This document shows, one piece after another, positions 43,351 through 51,518 of a DNA stretch of 64,000 nt. Numbering within the stretch: position 1 is the first letter of the stretch; each line of letters opens with the position of its first letter. The stretch lies in the NCBI RefSeq assembly GCF_963677035.1, contig NZ_OY781472.1:1302001-1366000 (forward strand). Reading direction: 5' to 3'. The position numbers were made by a program, and so were the translations under genes. Source of the DNA: an uncultured Hyphomonas sp. (GTDB taxonomy: Bacteria; Pseudomonadota; Alphaproteobacteria; Caulobacterales; Hyphomonadaceae). The notes under the pieces were generated by a model that saw only the letters and a list, made by a program, of their open reading frames with translations, ran no database searches and was not told the DNA's origin.

Positions 43351-44454
43351 ATGCCTGACACACAGCACCCCGCACCGGCAAAGACCGGCATCACCGAGGA
43401 AGGCTATCTGACCGATAGCTGGTATCTCGCCGCGCCCTCGGCCGAGCTGAAGGCAGGCAAGCAGCACCGCATCATGGTCCTGGGTGAGCCGGTCGCCGTG
43501 GGCCGCACGCCGGCGGGTGAGCCTTTTGCCCTTCGCGACATCTGCCCGCACCGTCTGGTGCCGCTGTCAGCTGGCCAGCAGCTGGAGACCGATGGCGAAT
43601 GGGCGCTGCAATGCCCCTATCATGGCTGGCGGTTCGGGGCAGGGGACGGCGTCTGCAAGATGATGCCGAGCCTGACCGATGACAGCCCGTACGACCCTTC
43701 CAAGGTGAAGGTGCGCCACTATCCGGTGCATGAGGCGAACGGCGCGGTCTATCTCTACGTGTCCCACAATCCGCGGTCCGAGGACGCGCCGGCCGTGCCG
43801 CCGCCGGATTTCGGGCCGCTGCCTGCGAAACCGAAATTCATCATCCATGACGTGTTCAATGCGCATATGGATGACGCCGTCGTCGGCCTGATGGACCCGG
43901 CCCATGTGCCCTTCGTGCATAATCAATGGTGGTGGCGCCCGCCATCTGCCGGCCTGAAGCTGAAAGAGAAGCCCTTCGTGCCGACGGAGCGCGGCTGGGC
44001 CATAGACCGGCATGCGCCCTCGTCGAACTCGAAACTCTACCGCTGGATTTTCGGCGGCGATGTGCAGACCGAGATCCGCTTCCAGCTGCCGGGCTATCGC
44101 TGGGAGATTGTCTCCAACGATACCGCACGTCTGTTGACACTCACCTGCCTGACGCCGGAAGCGCCGAAGAAGACCCGCATCACCCAGTTCACTTGGTGGA
44201 CGGGCGCGCCGCTGCTGAACCTCGCCATTCCGATTGCCAAGCCTGCGGGCAAGATGTTCCTCGATCAGGACGGCACGATGGTGAACCTTCAGAACGAAGG
44301 CATGGCCCACCAGAAGGCGATGCTCTGGATCGACGACATCGACGTGCAGGCCAAATGGTACCAGCGCCTGAAACGCGAATGGACCGACGCCCGCACCGAA
44401 GCGCGCGACTTCAAGAATCCGATCGAACCGCGCACACTCCGCTGGATGAGCTGA
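43351..44454 (+). CDS. Rieske [2Fe-2S] ring-hydroxylating oxygenase alpha subunit (VanA-like)
   Basis: A 367-aa oxygenase. The N-terminal Rieske domain has CPHRLVPLSAG and CPYHGWRFG, giving the Cys-x-His and Cys-x2-His cluster ligands. The catalytic domain has GLMDPAHVPFVHNQWWW, in the place of the mononuclear iron His-His-Asp facial triad. It is of the single-component type resembling vanillate/phenoxybenzoate demethylases. No reductase gene follows, so electrons come from elsewhere. The substrate is unknown: an O-demethylated aromatic or sterol-like compound is possible. Confidence 0.88.
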   Translation: MPDTQHPAPAKTGITEEGYLTDSWYLAAPSAELKAGKQHRIMVLGEPVAVGRTPAGEPFALRDICPHRLVPLSAGQQLETDGEWALQCPYHGWRFGAGDGVCKMMPSLTDDSPYDPSKVKVRHYPVHEANGAVYLYVSHNPRSEDAPAVPPPDFGPLPAKPKFIIHDVFNAHMDDAVVGLMDPAHVPFVHNQWWWRPPSAGLKLKEKPFVPTERGWAIDRHAPSSNSKLYRWIFGGDVQTEIRFQLPGYRWEIVSNDTARLLTLTCLTPEAPKKTRITQFTWWTGAPLLNLAIPIAKPAGKMFLDQDGTMVNLQNEGMAHQKAMLWIDDIDVQAKWYQRLKREWTDARTEARDFKNPIEPRTLRWMS

Positions 44455-44481
44455 GGCATTCGCCGGGGGAGGGGGGACAAA

Positions 44482-45756
44482 TTGAAAATCCTTGTCCTTG
44501 GCGGATATGGCCTGATCGGCCTCTCGATTACCAAAGCGCTGCTTGCCGCCGGGCATGATGTCTCCGGCCTTGGACGGTCGGTTCGCAAGGGCGAAGCCGC
44601 GGCGCCGGATGTGACCTGGACCGGGCGGGACCTGTCCCATATGACAGAGGCGGAAGACTGGACCCATGTCCTGACGGGCATCGACGTCGTCGTGAATGCG
44701 GCGGGCGTGTTGCAGGACGGCATGAACGACCGGGTCATGGCCGTGCAGCGGGACGCGGTGCGGGCCCTTGCCGCCGCCTGCAAACCGGCTGGCGTCCGCC
44801 AGATCATCCAGATTTCCGCGCCGGGGGTTTCAGAAAGGTCGGACACGGTGTTTTACCGGTCCAAGGCCAAAGGCGACGCCGCCGTAAAGGCGGGTGGTGT
44901 GAACTGGGTCATCTTCCGCCCCGGCCTTGTCCTGGCGCCTCAGGCGTATGGCGGCACCAGTCTGCTGCGCCAGCTCGCTGCTGTGCCGCTGGTCCAGCCG
45001 GTCATGCTGGCGGATGCCGATATCCGCACGGTCTATGTGGAGGATGTCGCCGGCGCGGTCGTGCGCGCGGTGGAGGAAGGGCTCACCGGTGTGGATGCAG
45101 ACCTTCTGTCATCGGAGCCGACCCGGCTGGAAGATCTGATCCTCGCCCTCCGGGCCTGGCTGGGCTTCGCGCCGCCGAAAGCCATGATCCGTGTACCGCT
45201 GTTTCTCGGGGTACTCACCGCGCGGTTGGGGGATCTTGCCGGCTGGCTAGGCTGGCGCCCGGCTTTGCGGACAACGTCCCTGAAAGTGTTGGGGAAGGGG
45301 GTCACCGGACATACGCCGCAATGGCCGGTGCGCAATCTCCCTGACACGTTGTCGGCCTTGCCCTCCACCGTGCAGGAGCGGACCTATGCGCGCGCGGCGC
45401 TGCTCTACCCCTTCCTGCTGATCATCCTGTCCGCCTTCTGGATCATCTCCGGCCTTGTTGGCTGGGTTCAGCAGGCGCCCGCCATGGCGGTTTTCGGGCC
45501 GGAATTTCGGGCGCCGCTGGCCAAAGGTTTTGTCCTCGGCGGTGCGGCGGCGGATATCGCCATCGGCGCGGCGCTTCTCATCCGCCCACTGACCCGTCTT
45601 GCGGCACTGGCAGCCGTGCTTGTCAGTCTCGCTTATCTTGCAGGCAGCGCCATTCTGGCGCCGCATCTCTGGGCCGATCCGCTCGGGCCTATGGTGAAAG
45701 TGTTCCCGGCCATCGCCCTGTCGCTGACCGTCTGGACCCTGACGGAGGCGCGCTGA
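44482..45756 (+). CDS. SDR-family NAD(P)-binding protein fused to a DoxX-like membrane domain
   Basis: A 424-aa two-domain protein starting with a TTG behind GGGGAGGGGGG. The N-terminal half is an atypical SDR (VLGGYGLIGLSITKALLAAGH, cofactor loop; VYVEDVAGAVVRAV later) similar to epimerases. The C-terminal third from about residue 300 is a four-helix DoxX-like membrane domain (LLYPFLLIILSAFWIISGL...). This fusion is a recurrent bacterial architecture, often beside DUF2269. Its TGA overlaps the next ATG (TGATG). Function unknown; a membrane-associated quinone or NADH link is suggested by DoxX relatives. Confidence 0.85.
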   Translation: MKILVLGGYGLIGLSITKALLAAGHDVSGLGRSVRKGEAAAPDVTWTGRDLSHMTEAEDWTHVLTGIDVVVNAAGVLQDGMNDRVMAVQRDAVRALAAACKPAGVRQIIQISAPGVSERSDTVFYRSKAKGDAAVKAGGVNWVIFRPGLVLAPQAYGGTSLLRQLAAVPLVQPVMLADADIRTVYVEDVAGAVVRAVEEGLTGVDADLLSSEPTRLEDLILALRAWLGFAPPKAMIRVPLFLGVLTARLGDLAGWLGWRPALRTTSLKVLGKGVTGHTPQWPVRNLPDTLSALPSTVQERTYARAALLYPFLLIILSAFWIISGLVGWVQQAPAMAVFGPEFRAPLAKGFVLGGAAADIAIGAALLIRPLTRLAALAAVLVSLAYLAGSAILAPHLWADPLGPMVKVFPAIALSLTVWTLTEAR

Positions 45757-46226
45757 TGGAGTGGATGCATGTCCTGCGCTGGGTGCACATTATCGGGGCG
45801 GCTGTCCTGCTCGGCACCGGGGCTGGGATCGCCTTCTTCATGGTGATGGCCCATCGCACGCGTGATGCCCGGCTGATCGCGCATGCGGCCTCCATCGTGG
45901 TGATCGCAGACTGGCTGTTCACGGCGACGGCGGTCGTTGCCCAGCCCATCACCGGTACGCTGCTCGCCATGGAGATGGGGTGGCCGCTCACGCAGGGCTG
46001 GATCGCCGCATCGCTGGCGCTCTACGTCTTCACTGGTCTCTTCTGGCTGCCGGTCGTCTGGATACAGCACAAATTGCGCGATCTCGCCTGCGAAGCCGCA
46101 GAGGCGGGTGCGCCCCTGCCGGAGCGCTATTTCCGCCTCTATCGCATCTGGTTCGCCTGCGGGTTCCCGGCCTTCTTCGCCGTGCTGGCGATCCTCTGGC
46201 TGATGGTCTCCCGCCCGGTCTTCTAG
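45756..46226 (+). CDS. DUF2269 family membrane protein
   Basis: A 156-aa protein with four membrane helices. The N-terminal WMHVLRWVHIIGAAVLLGTG with conserved His residues and the later GMxWPLTQGW region match DUF2269. Function unknown. Translation is coupled to the SDR-DoxX gene by a one-base overlap, so the two products probably act together at the inner membrane. It converges on the lipoprotein gene with a 3-bp gap. Confidence 0.85.
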   Translation: MEWMHVLRWVHIIGAAVLLGTGAGIAFFMVMAHRTRDARLIAHAASIVVIADWLFTATAVVAQPITGTLLAMEMGWPLTQGWIAASLALYVFTGLFWLPVVWIQHKLRDLACEAAEAGAPLPERYFRLYRIWFACGFPAFFAVLAILWLMVSRPVF

Positions 46227-46229
46227 CGC

Positions 46230-47090
46230 TTAATCAGCGCCGACGGTCAGGAAGACTTCCGATGCCGCCACGGTGAGGGCGGAGACGTCCGCGTTCAGCA
46301 TTTGGGGCCGCGCGGCTGTCGGATAGGCGTCGCCCAGCAGCGTCAGGGCTCCGCGAATGGCCTTGGCGGCATCCGGGTTCTCAGCTTCGATCTCTTCCTG
46401 TGAGGCGTCGAACTGGTCCTTCGCCGCGGTGTAGAAACCGTAGCCGTCGAGATAGGGTTCGTAGAAATCCGACTCCGTGGCGAGGCGGTACATCTTGGTG
46501 GACCGGTCAATCATGTCGGCGACGACGCCGATGGTGACGCTGGCCTGGCTGGCTCCGTCGTCCGGGGCGTGGCTGGCCGCCGCGCGCAGGGTGGCGATAA
46601 TAGCGGCGGTACGGGCGTCGATCTGCTCCACGCTTTCACCGGCGAACACGGCGGCGGACGCGTCCAGGAACTGGTCGGTGAAATCGGGTACGCCCCGGGC
46701 CTCGAAGACCGGTTCCATATCCAGCAGAACTTCGGACACCGGGTGCGCGAACATTTCTCCGGCGGCCTGGGTTTCCCCGTCACGATACGCATCCCGGGCG
46801 GCCAGCACGTGGGCCTCGGCAACCGTCAGCGCGATATCGAAGACGACCGGATCTGTCAGCGCCGCTTCGATCGCAACCCCGCCTTCGCCCTCGCCGGACG
46901 CGGCAGCTGCGCCGTTCACCTGTTCCAGCTTCGCTTCGACATCTGCTTCGGTGGGCGCATCGGCGGCTGGCTGCTCGCTGGCCGTCGGCTGGTCCTTTGC
47001 GGCCGGCTCACCACATCCGGCCAGCGCCGTCGTGGTCATGAGGGCGGCGCCAAGGCCGAGATGCGTCCAGCGTTTGATCTTGATGTCCAT
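46230..47090 (-). CDS. Helical lipoprotein, possibly iron-regulated
   Basis: A 286-aa protein starting MDIKIKRWTHLG at 47090, with lipobox ALAGC; the mature protein follows a Glu/Ala/Asp-rich linker. The rest is all-alpha, with AEAHVLAARDAYRDGE and FAHPVSEVLLDMEPVFEARG. These His/Glu-bearing helices loosely recall periplasmic imelysin/EfeO-type proteins, but I cannot assign a family. A Fur-like sequence lies 58-72 bp upstream (47148-47162), which suggests iron-dependent expression. A longer frame reaches 47735 antisense to ruvC and is not credible. Confidence 0.75.
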   Translation of the reverse strand: MDIKIKRWTHLGLGAALMTTTALAGCGEPAAKDQPTASEQPAADAPTEADVEAKLEQVNGAAAASGEGEGGVAIEAALTDPVVFDIALTVAEAHVLAARDAYRDGETQAAGEMFAHPVSEVLLDMEPVFEARGVPDFTDQFLDASAAVFAGESVEQIDARTAAIIATLRAAASHAPDDGASQASVTIGVVADMIDRSTKMYRLATESDFYEPYLDGYGFYTAAKDQFDASQEEIEAENPDAAKAIRGALTLLGDAYPTAARPQMLNADVSALTVAASEVFLTVGAD

Positions 47091-47147
47091 GGCCGTGCGG
47101 GGTCCTTCCAGGTCCGGAAAATACGTTTGGGTCACTCCTGCCCGAAA

Positions 47148-47162
47148 TGAGAAGCATTCGCA
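47148..47162 (-). promoter_or_regulatory. Fur-box-like site upstream of the lipoprotein gene
   Basis: The plus-strand bases tgagaagcattcgca are close to the 7-1-7 Fur consensus (tgataatnattatca), matching well in the left half and at the core AT-T. It lies between the divergent lipoprotein and ruvC genes, nearer the lipoprotein. Fur binding is inferred. Confidence 0.45.
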
Positions 47163-47264
47163 ACAATTAATGCGGCGCAACTGCAGTCTTTCCGGGGGCA
47201 GGGATGTGAACAAATCGGGAAAATGCAAGGTGTCATTAACCGGCACGCCTGATAGGTTGGAGGG

Positions 47265-47768
47265 ATGAGCACCACGATTCGAATACTCGGCATTGACCCG
47301 GGCCTGCGCCATACCGGCTGGGGAGTCATTGAGCTGGCCGGCATGCGTCTGACGCATATTGCGCATGGCGTGATCTCGATCGACCCGAAACTCGAAATGG
47401 CCGAGCGGCTTGGCGGTATCTTCGAGGCTGTGGGCGAGCTTGCCCGCTATCACCAGCCGACCGCCTCCGGGGTAGAGGAGACGCTGGTGAACGCAAACCC
47501 GCGGTCGGCCCTGAAGCTGGGCCAGGCGCGCGGCGCGGCCATGGCGGCGCTGGCCATGGGCGGCGTTCCGGTGGCCGAATTTGCCCCGCGCAAGATCAAG
47601 CTTGCCGTGGTCGGCACCGGCACGGCGGACAAGGACCAGGTCCTGTTCATGATCAAACGCCTCCTGCCCAAGGCGGCGGACCTGAAATCGGATTCGGCGG
47701 ATGCGCTGGCCTGCGCCATTTGTACGGCCCATCATTTGCCGGCGGAACTGAAGCGGGGCGCGGCATGA
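47265..47768 (+). CDS. ruvC: Holliday junction resolvase RuvC
   Basis: A 167-aa endonuclease that cuts Holliday junctions. IDPGLRHTGWGV carries the first catalytic Asp, GVEETLVN the Glu, and KSDSADALACAICTAH the C-terminal acidic cluster. ATGA overlaps the ruvA start, so ruvCAB is one translationally coupled operon. Confidence 0.96.
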   Translation: MSTTIRILGIDPGLRHTGWGVIELAGMRLTHIAHGVISIDPKLEMAERLGGIFEAVGELARYHQPTASGVEETLVNANPRSALKLGQARGAAMAALAMGGVPVAEFAPRKIKLAVVGTGTADKDQVLFMIKRLLPKAADLKSDSADALACAICTAHHLPAELKRGAA

Positions 47769-48385
47769 TTATTGGCCGTCTGGTTGGCGAGGTCGCGGGC
47801 CTCGGTACGGATCATCTGCTCGTCGATGTCAACGGCGTCGGCTATGTCTGCATGGCAGGCACGCGGCTGCTTTCGCGGACGCATTCGGGTGAGAAGATCA
47901 CCGTTCATGTCGAAACGCGGGTGACGGAGAATTCCATCACGCTGTTCGGCTTCGGCACGGATGAAGAACGCGCCTGGTTTGTCCGCCTGCAGGATGTGCA
48001 TGGCGTGGCGGGCAAGGCGGCGATGGCGATCCTCGATGCGATCACACCGGCGGAGCTGATGGATGCAATCGCGCTCGGCGATGCCAAAGTGCTTGAGCGG
48101 GCGAAGGGCGTCGGCAAGAAACTGGCAGAGCGGATTGTGCACGACCTTTCCGGCAAGCCGCCGCCACTCGGGCGGTTCGGACAGTTTGAGGCCGCCAGCG
48201 TCGCCGGCATGGCGAGTGCGCCGGTTGCCGCCACCACGGGCGTGCGGGGCGAAGCGATCTCTGCGCTGGTCAATCTTGGCTATACGCAAGGCGATGCCGC
48301 CCGCGCGGTGGCCGGCGTCGCGAAAGAGGCCGGTGATGATGTCGGCGTGCTCGTGAAAGCTGCCCTGAAGGAACTCGCGCGATGA
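47765..48385 (+). CDS. ruvA: Holliday junction branch-migration protein RuvA
   Basis: A 206-aa RuvA that grips the four-way junction and recruits RuvB. The start [20 protein letters not shown] is standard. The helix-hairpin-helix region contains [16 protein letters not shown] and [13 protein letters not shown]. Start overlaps ruvC by 4 bp and the stop overlaps ruvB by 4 bp. Domain III at the C terminus has the expected [13 protein letters not shown] pattern. Confidence 0.96.
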   Translation: MIIGRLVGEVAGLGTDHLLVDVNGVGYVCMAGTRLLSRTHSGEKITVHVETRVTENSITLFGFGTDEERAWFVRLQDVHGVAGKAAMAILDAITPAELMDAIALGDAKVLERAKGVGKKLAERIVHDLSGKPPPLGRFGQFEAASVAGMASAPVAATTGVRGEAISALVNLGYTQGDAARAVAGVAKEAGDDVGVLVKAALKELAR

Positions 48386-49422
48386 GCCGCGAGGGTGAAC
48401 TCTCTGACCCGAACGCACAGGGCGGGGACGCGCTGGACCGGGCGCTCCGTCCCCAGACGTTCGAGGACTATATCGGCCAGCGTAAGGCGAAGGCGAACCT
48501 CAAGGTCTATGTCGAAGCGGCGCGCGGCCGGGCTGAGGCGCTGGACCATGTTCTGTTGTTCGGCCCGCCGGGCCTCGGCAAGACGACGCTGGCGCAGATC
48601 CTTGCCCGGGAAATGGGTGTCGGCTTCCGCGCGACGTCCGGGCCGGTCATTGCCAAATCGGGCGATCTCGCCGCGATCCTGACCAATCTTGAGCCGAACG
48701 ATGTCCTGTTCATCGACGAGATCCACCGCCTGCCGGCAGTCGTGGAGGAAATCCTCTATCCCGCGATGGAGGATTATGCCCTCGACATTGTGATCGGGGA
48801 GGGGCCGTCGGCCCGCTCCGTGCGGCTGGACCTGGCGCCGTTCACACTGGTCGGCGCCACGACGCGCGCGGGCCTTCTGGCAACGCCGCTGCGCGACCGG
48901 TTCGGCATTCCCGTGCGGCTGGAATTCTATGAACCGGAAGAGCTGGGCCGCATCGTCATGGCCGCGGCGCGCAAGCTGAATGCACAGATCACGGAGGAAG
49001 GCGCGGTCGAGATCGCCAGCCGGGCGCGGGGCACGCCGCGGATTGCGCTGCGCCTGCTGCGCCGGGTGCGCGACTTTGCCGAGGCCGAAGGCAACACGAT
49101 CAACCGGGACAGCGCCGCCAGCGCGCTGAAGCGGCTGGAGATCGATGCGGACGGCCTTGACGCGCTGGACCGGCGTTACCTGCACGCATTGGTGAAAACC
49201 TATGCGGGCGGGCCGGTGGGCGTGGAGACGCTGGCGGCCGCCCTGTCGGAGGCGCGCGATGCGGTGGAAGACGTGATCGAACCTTACCTGATGCAGCGCG
49301 GCTATGTTGCCCGCACGCCGCGCGGCCGCGTTGCGGCGCCGCTGGCCTATGAGCGGCTTGGCCTTCCGAATCCCGGCGGCCAGCAGTCCGGTCAGCAAAC
49401 CGGACTGTTCGGAGAAAAATAA
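48382..49422 (+). CDS. ruvB: Holliday junction DNA helicase RuvB
   Basis: A 346-aa AAA+ motor that drives branch migration with RuvA. Walker A is [12 protein letters not shown], Walker [10 protein letters not shown], and the arginine finger sits in [19 protein letters not shown]-terminal winged helix ends in [14 protein letters not shown]. Last gene of ruvCAB; a cytosine-deaminase-like gene follows after 21 bp. Confidence 0.97.
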   Translation: MSREGELSDPNAQGGDALDRALRPQTFEDYIGQRKAKANLKVYVEAARGRAEALDHVLLFGPPGLGKTTLAQILAREMGVGFRATSGPVIAKSGDLAAILTNLEPNDVLFIDEIHRLPAVVEEILYPAMEDYALDIVIGEGPSARSVRLDLAPFTLVGATTRAGLLATPLRDRFGIPVRLEFYEPEELGRIVMAAARKLNAQITEEGAVEIASRARGTPRIALRLLRRVRDFAEAEGNTINRDSAASALKRLEIDADGLDALDRRYLHALVKTYAGGPVGVETLAAALSEARDAVEDVIEPYLMQRGYVARTPRGRVAAPLAYERLGLPNPGGQQSGQQTGLFGEK

Positions 49423-49443
49423 GACGCATAAGGAGAGACCCCG

Positions 49444-49887
49444 ATGAGGCGTTCGGATGCAGAGTTCATGAGTGAGGCCTATGCCGAGGCGCAGAAGGGG
49501 CTTGAAGAGGGCGGCCTGCCCATCGGCGCGATCCTTGTGCGGGACGGCGAGATCATCGGCCGCGGGCACAATCAGCGTGTCCAGAAGGCAGACCCGATCC
49601 TGCATGGCGAAATGGCCTGTATGCAGAATGCCGGGCGGCAGGCGGGCTACAAGGATACGGTAATGTACACCACCTTGTCGCCCTGCATGATGTGCACTGG
49701 CACGATCATCCAGTTCGGCGTGCCCCGCGTGGTGATCGGGGAAAGCGTCAATTTCAAAGGCTATCAGGACGTGCTGGCGCTGGCCGGGACTGAGGTGAAA
49801 GACATGCGCGATCCGGCCTGTATCGACATGATGGCGGACTTCATCCGGCATCATCCGGGCCTGTGGAACGAAGATATCGGCCATTAG
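49444..49887 (+). CDS. Cytidine/cytosine deaminase-fold nucleoside deaminase (yeast FCY1-like)
   Basis: A 147-aa zinc deaminase. The catalytic His-Glu is HGEMACMQNAG and the Cys pair is LSPCMMCTG. Unlike tRNA-specific TadA or guanine deaminase, the tail shows GESVNFKGYQD and ends WNEDIGH, close to fungal cytosine deaminase. By similarity it should convert free cytosine to uracil. Substrate preference is not proven. It may be transcribed with ruvCAB. Confidence 0.85.
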   Translation: MRRSDAEFMSEAYAEAQKGLEEGGLPIGAILVRDGEIIGRGHNQRVQKADPILHGEMACMQNAGRQAGYKDTVMYTTLSPCMMCTGTIIQFGVPRVVIGESVNFKGYQDVLALAGTEVKDMRDPACIDMMADFIRHHPGLWNEDIGH

Positions 49888-49981
49888 ACCGGCAGGTCTG
49901 CGCGACACAATTTAAACACTATTCGGGCGCGATGGTGAGGATCGCGGCATTTTTGCTGCCAGATCCCGAAAAGGACTCCCC

Positions 49982-50671
49982 ATGCTTCGCCAGACATTCG
50001 CCGCCCGGACATCGCTCCGGTCGGGAACAATTGCTTTGCTGTGCGCAGTGATGACGGTTTTCTTCCCCACGATCACGGCCAGCGCGGAGCTGAAGGTTCC
50101 GGAAAACGCCTCCGCCAATACCTACAACACAAGCTGGCGCTGCGATGACGGGTTTCAGGAACAGGATGACGCCTGCGTGACCGTCGAAATTCCGGACAAT
50201 GCCTATCTCAACAACCGGTCCTATGGCCGGGGCTGGGAATGTGTCTTCGGCTACAAGCGGGTTGATGAAGGCTGTGTCCTGATCGATCTGCCCGAGCATG
50301 CCTATCTGGAGCCGTCCGGCGTCCGGTGGAGCTGCGAGCGGGGCTTCACCATCGACGATGGCAAATGCGCGCCGATCAATGTGCCCGAGAACGGCTATCT
50401 CAGCGATCTCAGCTATAATGATGGCTGGGCGTGTGACCGCGGTTACAAGGCCGACGGCGACACCTGCGCCCGGATCAATGTGCCGGAAAACGGCTATCTC
50501 AGCACGGCCCGGTCCGGCCCCGGCTGGAAGTGCAATCGCGGCTATGTCGCATCCGGTGAGTCCTGCGTGGCCATCAACGTGCCGGATAATGCCCATCTCG
50601 GCTACATGGAAGAGAGTTGGGAGTGCAACAAGCCGCATGTCCAGCGCGGCAATGTCTGTGTCCTGCCATAG
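49982..50671 (+). CDS. Secreted protein of six two-cysteine repeats
   Basis: A 229-aa protein with an uncleaved or cleaved N-terminal signal (hydrophobic TIALLCAVMTVFFPTITASA) followed by six tandem units of about 31-35 residues. Each has the form (I/V)PxNxYL...GWxCxRGY...C(V/A)xI, with two Cys per unit: 12 Cys in all, paired within or between units. Clear copies start near IPDNAYLNN, LPEHAYLEP, VPENGYLSD, VPENGYLST and VPDNAHLGY. This repeat occurs in secreted proteins of alphaproteobacteria; role unknown, with binding or adhesion likely. AAGGA precedes the ATG. The 3' end is overlapped by an ORF on the other strand. Confidence 0.82.
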   Translation: MLRQTFAARTSLRSGTIALLCAVMTVFFPTITASAELKVPENASANTYNTSWRCDDGFQEQDDACVTVEIPDNAYLNNRSYGRGWECVFGYKRVDEGCVLIDLPEHAYLEPSGVRWSCERGFTIDDGKCAPINVPENGYLSDLSYNDGWACDRGYKADGDTCARINVPENGYLSTARSGPGWKCNRGYVASGESCVAINVPDNAHLGYMEESWECNKPHVQRGNVCVLP

Positions 50672-51110
50672 CGGCCAGCACGATTGCCCGGCGCAGCCAT
50701 GGCTGTCCGGCGATAAAGACTGACTTCGGAAAAGCGCCCGCCTGGGGCGGACCGCGTACAGACCCGGCCGGACCTGTCCGGACCAGGCCATGACGTGTCA
50801 TGACCATACCGGACTTAACCGGATCATGATGGACTTGCGCAGACGACGCGCGCACGCATACGGGCACATCGCTGCCCAGGGCAGGATCGTCCCATGCCGC
50901 CATGCGCGGCGCCTCATATGTATAGAGATCATCCGGGGGTGGCGGGTCGGATATCCGCACAAAGCGGATATTGCCAAACCGGTCCACCCTGCACAGGGCT
51001 TCGCGCCCGCTGCGCTCATGCCAGTGGGCAAGGCGCAGCAGGTTCCAGACCAGCCATGGCCAGAACAGCGGCACGACAAAATCAAAATAGGTGCGAAGGC
51101 TCGGATTCAT
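50574..51110 (-). CDS. Small membrane-anchored hypothetical protein with repeat-derived tail
   Basis: A 178-codon ORF starting MNPSLRTYFDF, with a hydrophobic span (residues 10-27, VVPLFWPWLVWNLLRLA) and a turn RFGNIRFVRISD. From about residue 98 the frame runs through the repeat at 50778-50822 and then into the antisense of the upstream gene's 3' end (98 bp overlap), so the tail is unlikely to be a natural C terminus. The credible part is the first 90 residues. It resembles the 16972 ORF in helix and GN turn and sits just downstream of a hairpin cluster like that ORF. No ribosome site is clear. Confidence 0.35.
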   Translation of the reverse strand: MNPSLRTYFDFVVPLFWPWLVWNLLRLAHWHERSGREALCRVDRFGNIRFVRISDPPPPDDLYTYEAPRMAAWDDPALGSDVPVCVRASSAQVHHDPVKSGMVMTRHGLVRTGPAGSVRGPPQAGAFPKSVFIAGQPWLRRAIVLAAMAGHRHCRAGHAACCTPNSLPCSRDGHYPAR

Positions 51111-51164
51111 GGCGGGAAGCCTGCAGTGCGCGCCATCCTGTCGGATAGAGCGCCCCCGCCACGT
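50672..51164. other. Spacer with a possible small ORF and repeat element
   Basis: Between the six-repeat gene and the second hairpin cluster there is no gene other than the low-confidence minus-strand ORF ending at 50574 and repeat element copy 3 at 50778-50822. The rest shows no clear features. Confidence 0.5.
50778..50822 (-). repeat. TAGTCCG/TCATG repeat element, copy 3
   Basis: On the minus strand it reads ccggttaagtccggtatgg, then tcatgacacgtcatggcc and ends in gtccgg, parallel to the copy at 16586-16643 on the plus strand. The central catgac-gt-gtcatg is palindromic. Confidence 0.55.
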
Positions 51165-51408
51165 GTCATTCCGGCAAGCCCGCAGGGCTTACCCGGGACC
51201 TCGTATCTGGTGTGAGCACGACACGAACAGGGGCCCGGATATTTGCTGCGCAAATTCCGGGATGACAGGGGAGGGTGTGGGAGAGCGACGCGGCTATCCC
51301 CAGTTCGCCCCCCAAACCGGACTCATCCTGAGCGGAGTCGAAGGATGATGGTGCAAAGCGCCAACCCTCAACGCCCCGCGCCCGTGCTTCGACTTCGCTC
51401 AGCATGAG
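51165..51408. repeat. REP-like hairpin cluster, copy 2 (units C, C', B, A)
   Basis: Units: 51165-51200 and 51231-51266 are the 36-nt hairpins (inner stems aagccc/gggctt and atttgc/gcaaat); 51322-51343 and 51387-51408 are the ctcatcctgagc/cttcgacttcgc inverted pair. The last unit and its flank match copy 1 exactly over about 37 bases. Copy 1 lies 34 kb away, with units in a different order. The clusters appear to be scattered, structure-conserving extragenic repeats. Confidence 0.75.
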
Positions 51409-51518
51409 CGCGTTCGGCAGGGCAGTTCGTGTTGCGGATCTGGAGGTTAGGTATGGCGACGATCGAAACTCGACTTATCTTTAGTTGCAGAAGTCCGTTC
51501 CAGCTTTGAGTTGCTGCC

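Noticed and set aside
46230..47735. 501-codon extension of the lipoprotein gene through ruvC
   Set aside because: The extension is antisense to ruvC; the lipoprotein signal starts internally at 47090.
51165..51408. Insertion sequence or prophage remnant
   Set aside because: No transposase, integrase or target duplication; the units are short hairpin repeats only.
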